Notes: generated from the sequence alone by a model not told the origin. Shown: positions 16,428 to 25,928, counted from the first letter of the stretch. The stretch is 64,000 nucleotides of DNA from Paenibacillus agri (GCF_013359945.1 NZ_JABWCS010000216.1:62001-126000); one strand, 5' to 3'. Numbers and translations: made by a program.

Positions 16428-17210
16428 TCAGATCTGAATCTGGTCCAATCTTTTTAATAACCGCCCGTATTTCTCCAGCTCAGCTGCTGCCTCTACCCTG
16501 ACCCCTGATTGGTAAAACACCAGATTACCGCTGCCCTTATGCAGATCTCCCGCTTCTGCCAGCGTTCTTTTAAGATGATTAACCGTTCCTCTATTTCCAT
16601 CAATTATATGGATACCTTCCGGAAGCAGCTTTCTGAACATATCCTTGTAGAAAGAGAAATGAGTGCAGCCCAAAACCACCGTCTCATAGTGGCTCCAATC
16701 ATAACCTTGCAGTTGTTCTCTAAGATAAGGCAGAACGGCTTCCTCACTAAATTCCAATTCCTCCGCAAAATGAACGAGACCCGGGAGTGCCAGCAAATCA
16801 ACGATATGTTCGTTATCCAGCTTAGTTATTAAATTTTGCAGCTTCTCTTCCTTCAGTGTAAGAGCCGTGGCGGTTACCAGCACACGCGTATTTCCCCTCC
16901 GATTGTGTTCAACCGCTGGCTTGACCGCAGGCTCCATGCCGATGATCGGAATGTCGTAGCGTGCTCTTAGCTCGTCTATCGAGACGCTTGTAGCAGTATT
17001 GCAGGCAATCACCACTGCTTTGACCTGCTGTTCAACTATGAACTCTACGGCATTAGAAATATAGGTCCTTACTTCTTCTTTCGGCTTCGGACCGTAGGGA
17101 ACATGCAGTGTATCAGCGTAATATATATAATCCTCCATGGGAAGCTGCTTTAAGGCCTCATGCAAAACCGTAATGCCGCCCACCCCGGAATCAAAAATTC
17201 CAATTCGCAT
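16428..17210 (-). CDS. murI: Glutamate racemase
   Basis: 260-residue cofactor-independent racemase that converts L- to D-glutamate for peptidoglycan. The N-terminal IGIFDSGVGG contains Asp7 and the substrate-binding serine. The two catalytic cysteines are in ACNTATS (near 70) and LGCTHFSFY (near 180). The tail LVFYQSGVRVEAAAELEKYG is shared with the MurI/RacE family. It is monocistronic, between a strong terminator (17381-17420) and topB. Confidence 0.93.
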   Translation of the reverse strand: MRIGIFDSGVGGITVLHEALKQLPMEDYIYYADTLHVPYGPKPKEEVRTYISNAVEFIVEQQVKAVVIACNTATSVSIDELRARYDIPIIGMEPAVKPAVEHNRRGNTRVLVTATALTLKEEKLQNLITKLDNEHIVDLLALPGLVHFAEELEFSEEAVLPYLREQLQGYDWSHYETVVLGCTHFSFYKDMFRKLLPEGIHIIDGNRGTVNHLKRTLAEAGDLHKGSGNLVFYQSGVRVEAAAELEKYGRLLKRLDQIQI

Positions 17211-17380
17211 TTCTAACCCTCCAATAAATAATTAACGATATTAAATAAATTCTTCCCATTCTCCAAGATGAATTGCTTATATAGTATGAAACATGCCGAT
17301 TCACAGTGCAAGCCCGCTTTCGAGGTCGGGACTTTCGTCCTGCATGATTACTACAACACCTATTTCCCTCTAAAAACAAA

Positions 17381-17420
17381 AGAACAGCACATCTCCCGTT
17401 GGCGGGAGATGTGCTGTTCT
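17381..17420 (-). terminator. Strong terminator of the Gfo/AraC/Gfo operon
   Basis: A perfect 18-base stem: AGAACAGCACATCTCCCG (17381-17398), loop TTGG, and its complement at 17403-17420. On the minus strand it is followed by TTTGTTTTTAG. It ends the operon 18 bases after the stop at 17439. Confidence 0.9.
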
Positions 17421-17438
17421 GTGCTTATCCGGTGTCTT

Positions 17439-18521
17439 CTAGTCCAAGTAAACCGCTTGACCTGTACGAGCAGATTCATAGAGGGCTTCCAGGATCCGTG
17501 ACACCACATAAGCCTGTTCAGGTGTGACGACTGGATCTTTGTCCTCTTCAATCGCTTCAATCCATTTTCTCATCTCGATGTCCGGCGCACTTTCTTCACG
17601 GCCTTCGTAGAAGGCTACTCCGCCAGCGCTCAGTTCAACTTCATTTGTGTATAAGCGGCCGTACTTCTCGCCGTTGATGCGCAGACCGTTCTTCATATCC
17701 GCCCCGGCTTCGGTTCCGCTCAGACTACATTTTGCCTCATCTACTTCGAGGGAGTTCAGCGCCCAGCTGGATTCCAGCATAATCGTCGCTCCGTTCTCCA
17801 TCACGATCATGCCAAAAGCGGAATCCTCCACTTTGAATTTGCTTGGATCCCAAGGACCCCAGGCATTAGCTGCATTTTCTCTCTTGGAAAGCTCATGATA
17901 CTTCGTGCCAAGTACTACCTTAGGTTTATAATTGTCCATCATCCATAAGGTCAAATCCAGTGCGTGGGTGCCGATATCAATCAGCGGCCCGCCGCCTTGC
18001 TTCTCCTCATCCAGGAAGACACCCCAGGTCGGGACAGCTCTCCGGCGGATCGCGTGAGCCTTAGCCATGTAGATATGGCCGAGCTCGCCTTCTTCGCAAA
18101 GCTTTTTCAAATACAAGCTGTCTTCTCTGAAACGGTTATTATAACCGATAGTCAGTTTCTTGCCAGTCCGTTTAGCTGCTTCCACCATCGCTTTGGCTTC
18201 CTCGGAGGTCTTGGCCATTGGCTTCTCGCACATCACATGCTTGCCGGCTTCGAGCCCAGCGATGGAGATTTCAGCATGAGAGATATTTGGTGTTAGGACA
18301 TGCACAATGTCAATCGAAGCGTCCTGCAAGAGTTCCTGATAATCCGTATAGACCTTGGCATCTACGGCTCCGTATTTTGCTGCTGCTTCTTCCGCCCGTT
18401 CCCCTACGATATCGCAAAAAGCTACCAGATCAACGTTCGCAAGCTTACTTAAACTCGGCAAATGCTTTCCGTTAGCGATCCCGCCACAGCCAATAATTCC
18501 AACCTTGTATACTTTGCTCAT
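17439..18521 (-). CDS. Gfo/Idh/MocA family oxidoreductase (first of two)
   Basis: 360-residue NAD(P)-dependent sugar or inositol dehydrogenase-like enzyme. The Rossmann loop is VGIIGCGGIANGKH, the EKP signature is CEKPMAK, and the catalytic-site helix reads GGGPLIDIGTHALDL with the conserved Asp and His. The C-terminal beta sheet has ESSWALN. The start at 18521 forms an ATGA overlap with the AraC stop and has GAGGGAGAATGG before it. With the second Gfo enzyme and AraC regulator it looks like a carbohydrate utilisation unit without a linked transporter. Confidence 0.9.
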   Translation of the reverse strand: MSKVYKVGIIGCGGIANGKHLPSLSKLANVDLVAFCDIVGERAEEAAAKYGAVDAKVYTDYQELLQDASIDIVHVLTPNISHAEISIAGLEAGKHVMCEKPMAKTSEEAKAMVEAAKRTGKKLTIGYNNRFREDSLYLKKLCEEGELGHIYMAKAHAIRRRAVPTWGVFLDEEKQGGGPLIDIGTHALDLTLWMMDNYKPKVVLGTKYHELSKRENAANAWGPWDPSKFKVEDSAFGMIVMENGATIMLESSWALNSLEVDEAKCSLSGTEAGADMKNGLRINGEKYGRLYTNEVELSAGGVAFYEGREESAPDIEMRKWIEAIEEDKDPVVTPEQAYVVSRILEALYESARTGQAVYLD

Positions 18522-19456
18522 ATCCATTCTCCCTCACTAGTGGTTTGCTGTTTCATGTTACGATACACCGCGGGCGTCAACCCCATGCGTTTGCGAAAAA
18601 CGGCATGCAGGTAATTCGCATTCGTAAAGCCCGCTGCCTGTGCAATCTGCTCAATCGGGTACGTACTCTCCTCCAGATTGTGACATACCGCCTGCAGCCG
18701 GATATCTTCCAAAACCCTGCTAAATGGCCGTTTTGGATCGGCCTGATTGAAAATCCGCTGCAGCTGCCTGCTGCTGATGTTCAGCTTCTCTGCTACATTG
18801 TCCAGTGTGACAGCCGACGAATGGTTTGCTTCCATGTATTGGACGGCGTACTCATAACGATAGGTCGACATATCCCGGACTGGTGCTTCACTCACGATCT
18901 CGCCTGTATCGTAGGCTCTTGCTGCTTTGATCAGAATACTGATGACCAGGTGCCTAATCGATGTGTAATAGCCGATGAGCTTTCCATCACAGGCTGTATA
19001 GGCTTCCAAAAAGCATCGCATCGCCTGATGGTAATCATACGCTGGCGTCAAGGGCAGCGCCCGGAGCTTCGCGACGAATTCCTCGGCTTCCGCAGCCTCC
19101 CATGGATCTACATCTTCCCTCGGCTTCTCTACAATGTCCACATGCAAACACAACTCTTCCATGGACTCTTCGGCGTCGGCCTCCTGGTAATGAACGAGCC
19201 CCGGTCCGGTCATATATAGCATCCCTTCGGACAACGGGTACATTTGATCGCCGAGAATAACCTTTCCTTTTCCTCTCGGGATAAAATGAAATTCGAATTC
19301 AGCATGAACGTGGAAATCAATGACCTTACCTGGTGGAAAAGAGGTCAGGTGAAACCGCAGCACCCGAATCTCATAATGTCCCCACGGGATGGTGAGATCC
19401 AGCCGCTCCAGAAGTTCATGCTTCTCGAACATGATCTCGAAAGGAAATTTATTCAT
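18518..19456 (-). CDS. AraC family regulator with cupin sensor domain
   Basis: 312 residues. The N-terminal half is a cupin-like ligand domain (VIDFHVHAEFEFHFIPRGKGK). The C-terminal ~100 residues hold two HTH motifs (LDNVAEKLNISSRQLQRIFNQ and IEQIAQAAGFTNANYLHAVF), the AraC/XylS signature. It is likely a sugar-responsive activator. Embedded between two Gfo/Idh/MocA genes, 22 bases from one and overlapping the other, it probably controls their shared operon. Confidence 0.9.
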   Translation of the reverse strand: MNKFPFEIMFEKHELLERLDLTIPWGHYEIRVLRFHLTSFPPGKVIDFHVHAEFEFHFIPRGKGKVILGDQMYPLSEGMLYMTGPGLVHYQEADAEESMEELCLHVDIVEKPREDVDPWEAAEAEEFVAKLRALPLTPAYDYHQAMRCFLEAYTACDGKLIGYYTSIRHLVISILIKAARAYDTGEIVSEAPVRDMSTYRYEYAVQYMEANHSSAVTLDNVAEKLNISSRQLQRIFNQADPKRPFSRVLEDIRLQAVCHNLEESTYPIEQIAQAAGFTNANYLHAVFRKRMGLTPAVYRNMKQQTTSEGEWI

Positions 19457-19478
19457 TGTAAGCGTCCTCCCAAAGGCA

Positions 19479-20483
19479 TTAGGAGCCGAGTTCTTCCAGC
19501 TTGATCTTACGTCCTTCCTGGACGGAGCGATTCGCCGCTTCCATCAGAGAAGTAAGCTCGGTGGCTATTGCCAGGTTCTCTTCAGCCAGCGTATTCCCCC
19601 GTATGTGGCCAACCCACTGATGGAACGCACTCTCCCGGTTATCCGGCAGTGTCAGTTCATTCCACTCTGGCGAATCCTGTGAACCGACATTTGTCTTAAG
19701 TAGAAGTTTGGCCTCCGGGGTTCCGAACAACAGAGTACCTTCAATTCCATGCACTTCAATGGTAAACGGCGAATGACTGTTCACGAATCCGGCTTCCACC
19801 ACACCAATTGCACCTGATTCGGTATGCAAAGTAGCCACCGCATTGTCTTCCACTTCCTTACCGGTCACATAACCAAAGTTAGCGCTTACACCAGTAATTT
19901 TCTCCCCTAGGAACAAGCGGGTCAGATACATTGGGTGACAACCCAAATCGATCAATGCACCGCCCTGACATTGCTCCAGATTGTAGAAATGAGATGGCAA
20001 CCAGTTCGCCGTGGCCCCGTTGTGGGACAAACGAACTCTAACGTATGTGATTTTACCCAGTAGTTTCTGTTCCAGAACCTCTTGTATCTTCAAAGTATAC
20101 GCATCGTTTAGACGAGGCAGCGAAACCGTCAGCTTGACCTTATTATCGTTAACAGCAGCAAGGATATGATTGGCTTCCTTTTGCGTGGAGGCGATCACTT
20201 TTTCCGTGAAAATATGCTTGCCCGCCTTGGCTGCAGCGAGTATAACCTCTTCATGCCGATTCGTCGGCGCATCTACAATTACGGCATCAATGTCATCTTG
20301 TGCCAGCATCTCATCCAGGGATTCAAAAAAAGGAACATTCAGTTTCGCAGCAGCCTCTGCCCCGCGCTCAGCATCTTCATCCCACACCGCAGCGATAACG
20401 GTATCTTCATGCTCTTGGGCTTGTTTGACATAGTCCCAGGCATGGACGTGCCAAAAACTGATTTTGCCAATTCTAATGGTCAT
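19479..20483 (-). CDS. Gfo/Idh/MocA family oxidoreductase (second of two)
   Basis: 334 residues and first in the operon. The start at 20483 has TTGGAGGCC upstream. The N-terminus IRIGKISFWHVHAWDYVKQA lacks the usual GxGxxG loop and keeps only a histidine-rich variant. EKV appears in FTEKVIAS instead of EKP, and GGALIDLGCHPMYL replaces GTHALD. Departures from the cofactor loop and EKP motif suggest altered or absent dinucleotide use. It may be a partner or scaffold for the canonical paralogue at 17439-18521. The overall fold call remains firm because of the ordered motifs and length. Confidence 0.82.
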   Translation of the reverse strand: MTIRIGKISFWHVHAWDYVKQAQEHEDTVIAAVWDEDAERGAEAAAKLNVPFFESLDEMLAQDDIDAVIVDAPTNRHEEVILAAAKAGKHIFTEKVIASTQKEANHILAAVNDNKVKLTVSLPRLNDAYTLKIQEVLEQKLLGKITYVRVRLSHNGATANWLPSHFYNLEQCQGGALIDLGCHPMYLTRLFLGEKITGVSANFGYVTGKEVEDNAVATLHTESGAIGVVEAGFVNSHSPFTIEVHGIEGTLLFGTPEAKLLLKTNVGSQDSPEWNELTLPDNRESAFHQWVGHIRGNTLAEENLAIATELTSLMEAANRSVQEGRKIKLEELGS

Positions 20484-20778
20484 TTCGCTTGGCCTCCAAG
20501 TATATATTATTCTGACATCCACCTATAAGGTATCACATCTTCCGGGCATTTTTAATAGGAATATGCGACACCTACTATATAAAATTACGACGCACTTCTG
20601 AAAATATAATTTCACTCATAAAAAAGCCTCAAACAGCTGGCAAAGTCATTCCGCCTATTGTATGTAAGAGAAATTAGGTCAGGTGGGCGGCCTGTAGGGA
20701 CCTGTACCTTAGTGAATAACTAGCACTGCTAAGGGAAAGTTATACAAAAAACTTGTCTTGATAGGGAGTGAGCAAGAG
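20484..20778. other. Divergent promoter region between the Gfo operon and the decarboxylase
   Basis: 295 bases serving both directions. A hairpin CTTAGTG ... CACTGCTAAG at about 20708-20733 lies in the leader of the decarboxylase gene, and a GC-rich segment (GGTGGGCGGCCTGTAGGGACC) precedes it. No known riboswitch consensus was recognised, although the enzyme uses thiamine diphosphate. Confidence 0.35.
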
Positions 20779-22497
20779 ATGGTAATGAAAACAGCGGTGG
20801 GCAGCTCTAACCCGATAACTGGAACAGCGCAAAAAACACTTGGCCAGTATTTGTTCGATTGCCTGAAGCTGGAGGGGATCACCGAAATTTTCGGTGTTGC
20901 CGGAGACTATAATTTCACACTACTGGATGCACTGGAGCAGTATAACGGGGTTAACTTTATTAGTGGACGAAACGAATTGAACTCAGGCTATGCAGCGGAT
21001 GGGTACGCAAGAATCAAAGGTCTATCTGCTCTTATCACGACTTTCGGGGTCGGTGAGCTTAGTGCCTGCAATCCAATCGCGGGAGCTAACAGCGAGCATG
21101 TGCCGCTGATTCACATCGTAGGTGCACCTCCCGAGAAGGATCAACAAGCACACAAGCTGATGCACCACACGCTGATGAATGGAGAGTTCGACGTCTTCCA
21201 CAAAGTGTATGAACTGATTACGGCTTATACCGCGAAATTAACGCCGGAAAACGCCGAAATTGAAATTCCTGCCGCCATTCGCATGGCCAAGGAGAAGAAA
21301 AAGCCGGTATATCTGGTTGTGGCTGATGATTTAGTGACCAAGCCGATCATTACCCGTCAAGAGCCCGTGCCGCCGCGTCCAGCTTCCAATCTGAAGACCC
21401 TTCAGGCAGCACTTGAACATATCCGCCAGCTGCTGGAGCGTGCCCATCGGCCGGTCATTCTCGTTGATGTCAAAACAATGCGTTTTGGCCTGGAGACAGC
21501 GGTTCAGCGGTTGGCCGACACCATGGATGTACCCGTAGCGACAATGATGTTCGGAAAAGGGTCTTTCGACGAAACCCATCCTAATTATATTGGGATGTAC
21601 GAAGGCTCCTTCGGAAGATCTGAAGTTCAAGCCACGGTAGAAAATGCAGACTGTATCCTTGCGATAGGCTTGGTATTGTCGGACAACAACACTGCGAATT
21701 TCACTGCGAAGCTGAACCCTCTGGTGACAGTCGATATTCAACCGGATAAGGTCAAGGTCGCAGAAGCGGAATATCCCAATGTGTTCGCTGCTGACATGTT
21801 GCTAGCGTTACAGAAGGTCGGTTACAAAGGCCAAGGCTTGGCTGGAAACCCGACATTCCCATACGACCAAATCACCGGTAGTTCTGATGAGCCACTAACA
21901 GCGGCCATTTATTATCCTCGTATTCAGCAGATGCTGAAAGAGGGAGATATTGTGATTGCCGAGACCGGTACGTTTTACAACGGAATGGCGCAAGTAAGAC
22001 TGCCGCGCAATGTAACATATATTGCTCAGGGAGGCTGGGAGTCCATCGGTTATGCCACACCTTCGGCATTCGGTGCCTGTATCGCTGCCCCCGACCGACG
22101 GGTGTTGTTATTTACAGGTGATGGCTCCTTACAGCTAACAGCCCAAGAGATTAGCTCCATGCTCTATTATGAATGCAAGCCCATAATCTTCATTTTAAAT
22201 AACGATGGTTATACGATCGAGAAATATTTAAATGTCAAAACAGAGAAGCAGCAATATAACAAAATTCCCCGCTGGTCATACACGAAGCTGGCCGAAGCTT
22301 TTGGAGGCGATGCATTCACCGTGACTGTCCGGACCTATGGAGAGCTTGAGCAGGCTATAATCCAGGCGGAGAAGGAACGTGCCGAAAGACTCTGTATCAT
22401 TGAAATGATCGCCGCCGATCCCATGGACGCACCTGAAAATATGCGCCGGATGCGCAACTATTTAGAAATGCAGGAGAAGCAGCAAAGCCAGAATTAG
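20779..22497 (+). CDS. Thiamine-diphosphate 2-keto-acid decarboxylase (indolepyruvate/pyruvate decarboxylase type)
   Basis: 572-residue enzyme of the PDC/IPDC/KdcA family, which decarboxylates 2-keto acids to aldehydes. The N-terminal catalytic glutamate is Glu66 in SGRNELNSGYAADGYAR. The thiamine-diphosphate motif runs from TGDGSLQLTAQEISSM to ILNNDGYTIE. The three-domain order (PYR, central, PP) and length fit the family. ATG at 20779 is preferred to the upstream TTG at 20758 because GGGAGTGAG lies between them. Substrate choice between pyruvate, phenylpyruvate, indolepyruvate and branched-chain keto acids cannot be decided from motifs. It is transcribed alone and ends at a hairpin. Confidence 0.9.
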   Translation: MVMKTAVGSSNPITGTAQKTLGQYLFDCLKLEGITEIFGVAGDYNFTLLDALEQYNGVNFISGRNELNSGYAADGYARIKGLSALITTFGVGELSACNPIAGANSEHVPLIHIVGAPPEKDQQAHKLMHHTLMNGEFDVFHKVYELITAYTAKLTPENAEIEIPAAIRMAKEKKKPVYLVVADDLVTKPIITRQEPVPPRPASNLKTLQAALEHIRQLLERAHRPVILVDVKTMRFGLETAVQRLADTMDVPVATMMFGKGSFDETHPNYIGMYEGSFGRSEVQATVENADCILAIGLVLSDNNTANFTAKLNPLVTVDIQPDKVKVAEAEYPNVFAADMLLALQKVGYKGQGLAGNPTFPYDQITGSSDEPLTAAIYYPRIQQMLKEGDIVIAETGTFYNGMAQVRLPRNVTYIAQGGWESIGYATPSAFGACIAAPDRRVLLFTGDGSLQLTAQEISSMLYYECKPIIFILNNDGYTIEKYLNVKTEKQQYNKIPRWSYTKLAEAFGGDAFTVTVRTYGELEQAIIQAEKERAERLCIIEMIAADPMDAPENMRRMRNYLEMQEKQQSQN

Positions 22498-22524
22498 AAT
22501 CCTATGATTAGTTATTTCAAAATA

Positions 22525-22561
22525 AGACCGGATAAGCCCCTGAACCGAGCTTATCCGGTCT
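22525..22561 (+). terminator. Terminator of the decarboxylase gene
   Basis: Perfect 13-base arms AGACCGGATAAGC (22525-22537) and GCTTATCCGGTCT (22549-22561) with an 11-base loop. The T run is weak (CTCCTATTT). It lies 28 bases after the stop. Confidence 0.75.
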
Positions 22562-22629
22562 CTCCTATTTCCGCTATTACGGTTACATCAGGATATCAAC
22601 ATAAAGCCGCCCCATGTAAGGTGGTTTAG

Positions 22630-22656
22630 TTGAACTATCTTTCTGCGTTAGTTCAA
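22630..22656. repeat. Hairpin TTGAACTA / TAGTTCAA with dispersed-motif similarity
   Basis: TTGAACTA (22630-22637) and TAGTTCAA (22649-22656) with an 11-base loop, 18 bases beyond the stop of the gene at 22674. The string GTTAGTTCAAT recurs at 27959-27969 and GTCAGTTCAA at 28570-28579, each at the 3' end of a small membrane-anchored protein gene. Confidence 0.5.
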
Positions 22657-22673
22657 TGTTTGGATACAGATTT

Positions 22674-23225
22674 TTAGTAGATTACTGTATTGTTTGCATC
22701 GTAAAAAGTTAATTCAGCAGGGAAAGTTTTTTTTAAATCACTTGGTAGCTTCTTATACTTTACAAACATTTCGTCTTTAGAAACATCTGTTGTAAAACTG
22801 AATTCTTCATGTATTAATTTAGTAGTTATATGATTAATTTTTAAACTAGGATTTTTTCCCACTAAAATACCATACATACCTTCATTGGTCCTTATATTTT
22901 CATACGAGACTACATTAGATCCATATCCTGCTAGCTCAATCTTGAATTTTCCATTCAATCCTTTAATCAATTGCGAGTATCCTATATCATCATTTTCCAA
23001 CTGAAATAATGCGATGTATGTATTTGATTGATTTAATCGTACAACCTTTATAAGGTTAGCACTAATCTGTTCTGTGTCCCCTCTATTTAACCAACTATTC
23101 AAATTAGATTGAATAGAAACATTTGAGTCTTCAATATGATATTGATTAAAATAACGCAATGAATACCCAATACAAAAGACTATAAGAAATACAGAAAAAT
23201 ATATCACCTTTTTGACTCTACACAT
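22674..23225 (-). CDS. Hypothetical membrane-anchored protein
   Basis: 183 residues with one N-terminal membrane segment (about 6-24, VIYFSVFLIVFCIGYSL) and a predicted extracytoplasmic domain of about 155 residues rich in Asn, Ser and Tyr. No cysteine lipobox and no recognised domain. GGAGGTG lies 6 bases upstream of ATG at 23225. The body is AT-rich compared with the flanking metabolic genes, as are the genes at 27969-28493 and 28576-29058, which suggests acquired or rapidly evolving surface proteins. Role unknown. Confidence 0.75.
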   Translation of the reverse strand: MCRVKKVIYFSVFLIVFCIGYSLRYFNQYHIEDSNVSIQSNLNSWLNRGDTEQISANLIKVVRLNQSNTYIALFQLENDDIGYSQLIKGLNGKFKIELAGYGSNVVSYENIRTNEGMYGILVGKNPSLKINHITTKLIHEEFSFTTDVSKDEMFVKYKKLPSDLKKTFPAELTFYDANNTVIY

Positions 23226-23461
23226 TTAAACACCTCCAAAAAATGTTGACTTCTTAGCATCGTTGATGGTCTTCACCGCAGGGTAACGGGGGTTCATGGA
23301 TATTCTATTCTTCATATTTTAACCCGAATCAGACAATAAAAGGAGATGGTTTAAAATCGCCCCCTTCCATCGGACAAACGGAAGCTTAACAGAACAATGC
23401 CTTAAATAGGCTCACAGAAGGTCATTTATAGACATGAAAAAAGCACCCGAAGGTGCTATTC
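23226..23461. other. Intergenic region with a terminator
   Basis: 236 bases. AGCACC / GGTGCT at 23442-23457 with an A6 run on its low side forms a minus-strand terminator (separate entry). The remainder has no recognisable signal. Confidence 0.4.
23436..23457 (-). terminator. Terminator after the 63-residue gene
   Basis: On the minus strand AGCACC TTCG GGTGCT is followed by TTTTTT. The stable UUCG-type tetraloop lies 4 bases past the stop codon at 23462. Confidence 0.85.
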
Positions 23462-23653
23462 TTACTCCTCGTACCATATTAGCGCATTTGCCTTATCTCC
23501 AGAAGCAGATAGTTGAATGTTTTTAACGTTTTTCCTTTTGTTGTTGCTCAACCATGAATTAATTTTATTTTCTACTTCCTGTTCTACGGTCGTAAGAAAA
23601 ACATCCTGTGAAGATACAGTTATAATTATCACCTTTTCTCTTTTCTCACTCAT
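23462..23653 (-). CDS. Small hypothetical protein
   Basis: 63 residues, soluble, charged N-terminus (MSEKREKVIIITVSSQDVF) and a C-terminal beta strand ANALIWYEE. ATG at 23653 is preferred because TGGAGGTGG sits 5 bases upstream. It has its own terminator immediately downstream, and that plus the strong ribosome site makes it a credible gene. I do not recognise a family. The alternating hydrophobic pattern VIIITVSS...KNIQLSASG fits a small alpha/beta fold. Confidence 0.65.
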   Translation of the reverse strand: MSEKREKVIIITVSSQDVFLTTVEQEVENKINSWLSNNKRKNVKNIQLSASGDKANALIWYEE

Positions 23654-23725
23654 CACGCCACCTCCATTCGACAATCTTATACGCAGGACTATATCTTGGC
23701 CAGTTATGAAATGCCTATTACGAAG

Positions 23726-25903
23726 TTACTGAGCGGAAATCTCGAACTTCGTGCCGGCATCTCCGGCGAAAACAATCGATCCTCCCGCGGGCAATACAAC
23801 CGGATCCTTGCTTCCGATGACACTGAAGTAGATGCATGTTCCCTTCACATCATAAACAGCGAAGGAGGCGTTCGAGGACATGTTCACCTGGGCGGTCTTG
23901 CCCCCGTCTGTGTCGCTTATCGTATACCATCTGGCGTATCCGTCGGGCGGAATCGTAACGATAGACTTCTTATCGAAGTTAAAAGGCTTCACGGCGTCCT
24001 CATTCACTAAGATGAATCCACCAAGATTCAAGTACTCAACCCCGTCTTGTGTAAAGAATGTTAACTCTGAGAGATCCCGCCCGTTCATTCCCGGAATTTG
24101 CAATTCGGAGACGGCCGTATTCGGGCCTGTAATTCGCTTATCTAGCACATACCCCGGCAATTGTTTCGACACGTTCAATTGGGTTGGCGGCAACACCAAA
24201 TAAAAGATCGACGAATACTTCTCATTCAGCAAATAATACTTCTTGCCGTCGCGCTGCATCCATGCTTTTTTTGTCTTTGCCGGAAGTTCTTGAGGCTGGA
24301 GCTTCTCGGCGCTATACTCTGACATTGCCGTCTGCCCAAGACCCGGTAACGAAATGTATCGACGAAGCCATTGGTAGGTGCGGCCGTTCTCCTTAGTCAC
24401 GAAGCTGATCATCTCGTTCCCATCTACACTCCGGAACGTGCCGTCCGCCGAATACTCGTAGATCTGGGGCGGGTTACCAGGTAACTGCTCCGAAGTGACA
24501 GACATAACGCCGCCTTTGTTAATATCGATCTTAAACGTTCCAGTATATGCACCATAGATTCCCGCATACTTCAGCATGGACTCCGGCATATCAGCCTTTA
24601 CCGGCACGCCGTAGGACTTCTCAGGCTTGAATTCAGCAAGTATCCCTTTCTCCTTTAGCGCCTGAAGCAGGATTCCGTTCGCCAGAAGCTGGTCGTACGT
24701 GCTGCTCCCGCCAGAAGAGACGACGGCTGCAGCCATGTCCTGTTCGGGAAGCACAATGAGCGACGAGTGAATAAGAGGCGTGTCCCCTCCTTTGGTGAGT
24801 GCCTTTATCCCGTACTCGCTGAAGGGATACAGATTGACGCTGTCCCAGCCGAGACCGTATTCTAATGAGTTGTCCGCATCGTCAGGCCACAATGACGTCT
24901 TGTACTCGTCTTGCGCCATAGCCGCAGCCGATTTGCCGGACAAGACTTCTTCCGCTCTCCCCGTGAAAATTTGCGAGAATACAGCCAAATCTTCAGCCGT
25001 GGAATAGATGCCCCCCGTTCCGATCACGTTAACCGACTGGTTGGGAAGTTGTCCTATGTAGGTAGGATAATAGAGTCCCGCCATCTTCGTTGTATCCGGA
25101 GAATCGAGCGGCGTCTCCGTATTGGCCATACCTAGAGGTTTCGTAATATATCGGTGGATATAAGAGGTAAAGTCCATACCGCTGACACGCTCGACCAGAA
25201 TCTCGGCCAGCGTAAATCCGTCATTGCAGTAAACCGAGTAAGCACCCGGGTCCGCCTTCAAGGTCTGTCTGGCCAGTTGCTTCAGCAGTGTGTCGTGGGC
25301 GTAAGTATCGTTATCTTCAAACAAAGAGGCGTACGTAATTGTCGATCCGTTCAGACCGGAAGAATGATTCAGCAGCATGCGTGGTGTAATCTGCTTGTAG
25401 CGTTCATCCTTCATCGTAAACTCGGGGATATACTGGACGACCGGCGTATCGAGATCGATTTTCCCTTGATCGACCAGTTGCATAACAGCAACCGTGGTAA
25501 GCATTTTACTCGTCGAGCCGATCCCATACATCGTGTCTTTCGTGAGCGGCCTCTGTCCCTGCTCATCATTCTTGCCGGATTGACCGGATACGACGATGTT
25601 ACCATGATCGATAATGGCGTACTGCACGCTGTTAGTATCGTAAGTTTTCGTCAGAAGATCTGCCTTCTCCTTTGCAACTTTCCGGGTAATTTCGTATGTA
25701 AGCCAAGCTTCGTTCGAAGGTGAGTCCATTGCCGCCACCGGCAGGGTTGTCGGAACTGCGACTGGTTCGATCACCTCAGACGTATTCAGTGCCTCTGCTA
25801 TGTTCTGCATCTCAGCTACTGGTGTGTTGTCGTCGCAGGCGGTTAACGGCAGAAGCAGACACAAGGATAGCACAGCTATAATTATCCATCGACTTTTAAA
25901 CAA
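23726..25903 (-). CDS. Serine hydrolase lipoprotein (beta-lactamase/PBP4* family)
   Basis: 725 residues. The signal sequence with lipobox LTAC gives a lipoprotein cysteine at about residue 23. Residues 60-420 are a class C beta-lactamase-like domain: SxxK in GSTSKM, YxN as YCN in YSVYCNDGF, and a KGG near LTKGGDTPL as the third motif. About 280 C-terminal residues add beta-rich lipocalin-like and uncharacterised segments. It probably acts on wall D-peptides or esters outside the membrane. TTG at 25903 with GGAGGGGG upstream is the start. It is last in a GntR - membrane protein - hydrolase operon, 25 bases behind the membrane protein. Confidence 0.88.
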   Translation of the reverse strand: MFKSRWIIIAVLSLCLLLPLTACDDNTPVAEMQNIAEALNTSEVIEPVAVPTTLPVAAMDSPSNEAWLTYEITRKVAKEKADLLTKTYDTNSVQYAIIDHGNIVVSGQSGKNDEQGQRPLTKDTMYGIGSTSKMLTTVAVMQLVDQGKIDLDTPVVQYIPEFTMKDERYKQITPRMLLNHSSGLNGSTITYASLFEDNDTYAHDTLLKQLARQTLKADPGAYSVYCNDGFTLAEILVERVSGMDFTSYIHRYITKPLGMANTETPLDSPDTTKMAGLYYPTYIGQLPNQSVNVIGTGGIYSTAEDLAVFSQIFTGRAEEVLSGKSAAAMAQDEYKTSLWPDDADNSLEYGLGWDSVNLYPFSEYGIKALTKGGDTPLIHSSLIVLPEQDMAAAVVSSGGSSTYDQLLANGILLQALKEKGILAEFKPEKSYGVPVKADMPESMLKYAGIYGAYTGTFKIDINKGGVMSVTSEQLPGNPPQIYEYSADGTFRSVDGNEMISFVTKENGRTYQWLRRYISLPGLGQTAMSEYSAEKLQPQELPAKTKKAWMQRDGKKYYLLNEKYSSIFYLVLPPTQLNVSKQLPGYVLDKRITGPNTAVSELQIPGMNGRDLSELTFFTQDGVEYLNLGGFILVNEDAVKPFNFDKKSIVTIPPDGYARWYTISDTDGGKTAQVNMSSNASFAVYDVKGTCIYFSVIGSKDPVVLPAGGSIVFAGDAGTKFEISAQ

Positions 25904-25928
25904 TCGAATTCCCCCTCCGGATATTAAA

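Noticed and set aside
20690-20740. Thiamine diphosphate riboswitch before the decarboxylase
   Set aside because: The leader has a hairpin, but the conserved THI-box sequences (CTGAGA and the following motifs) are missing.
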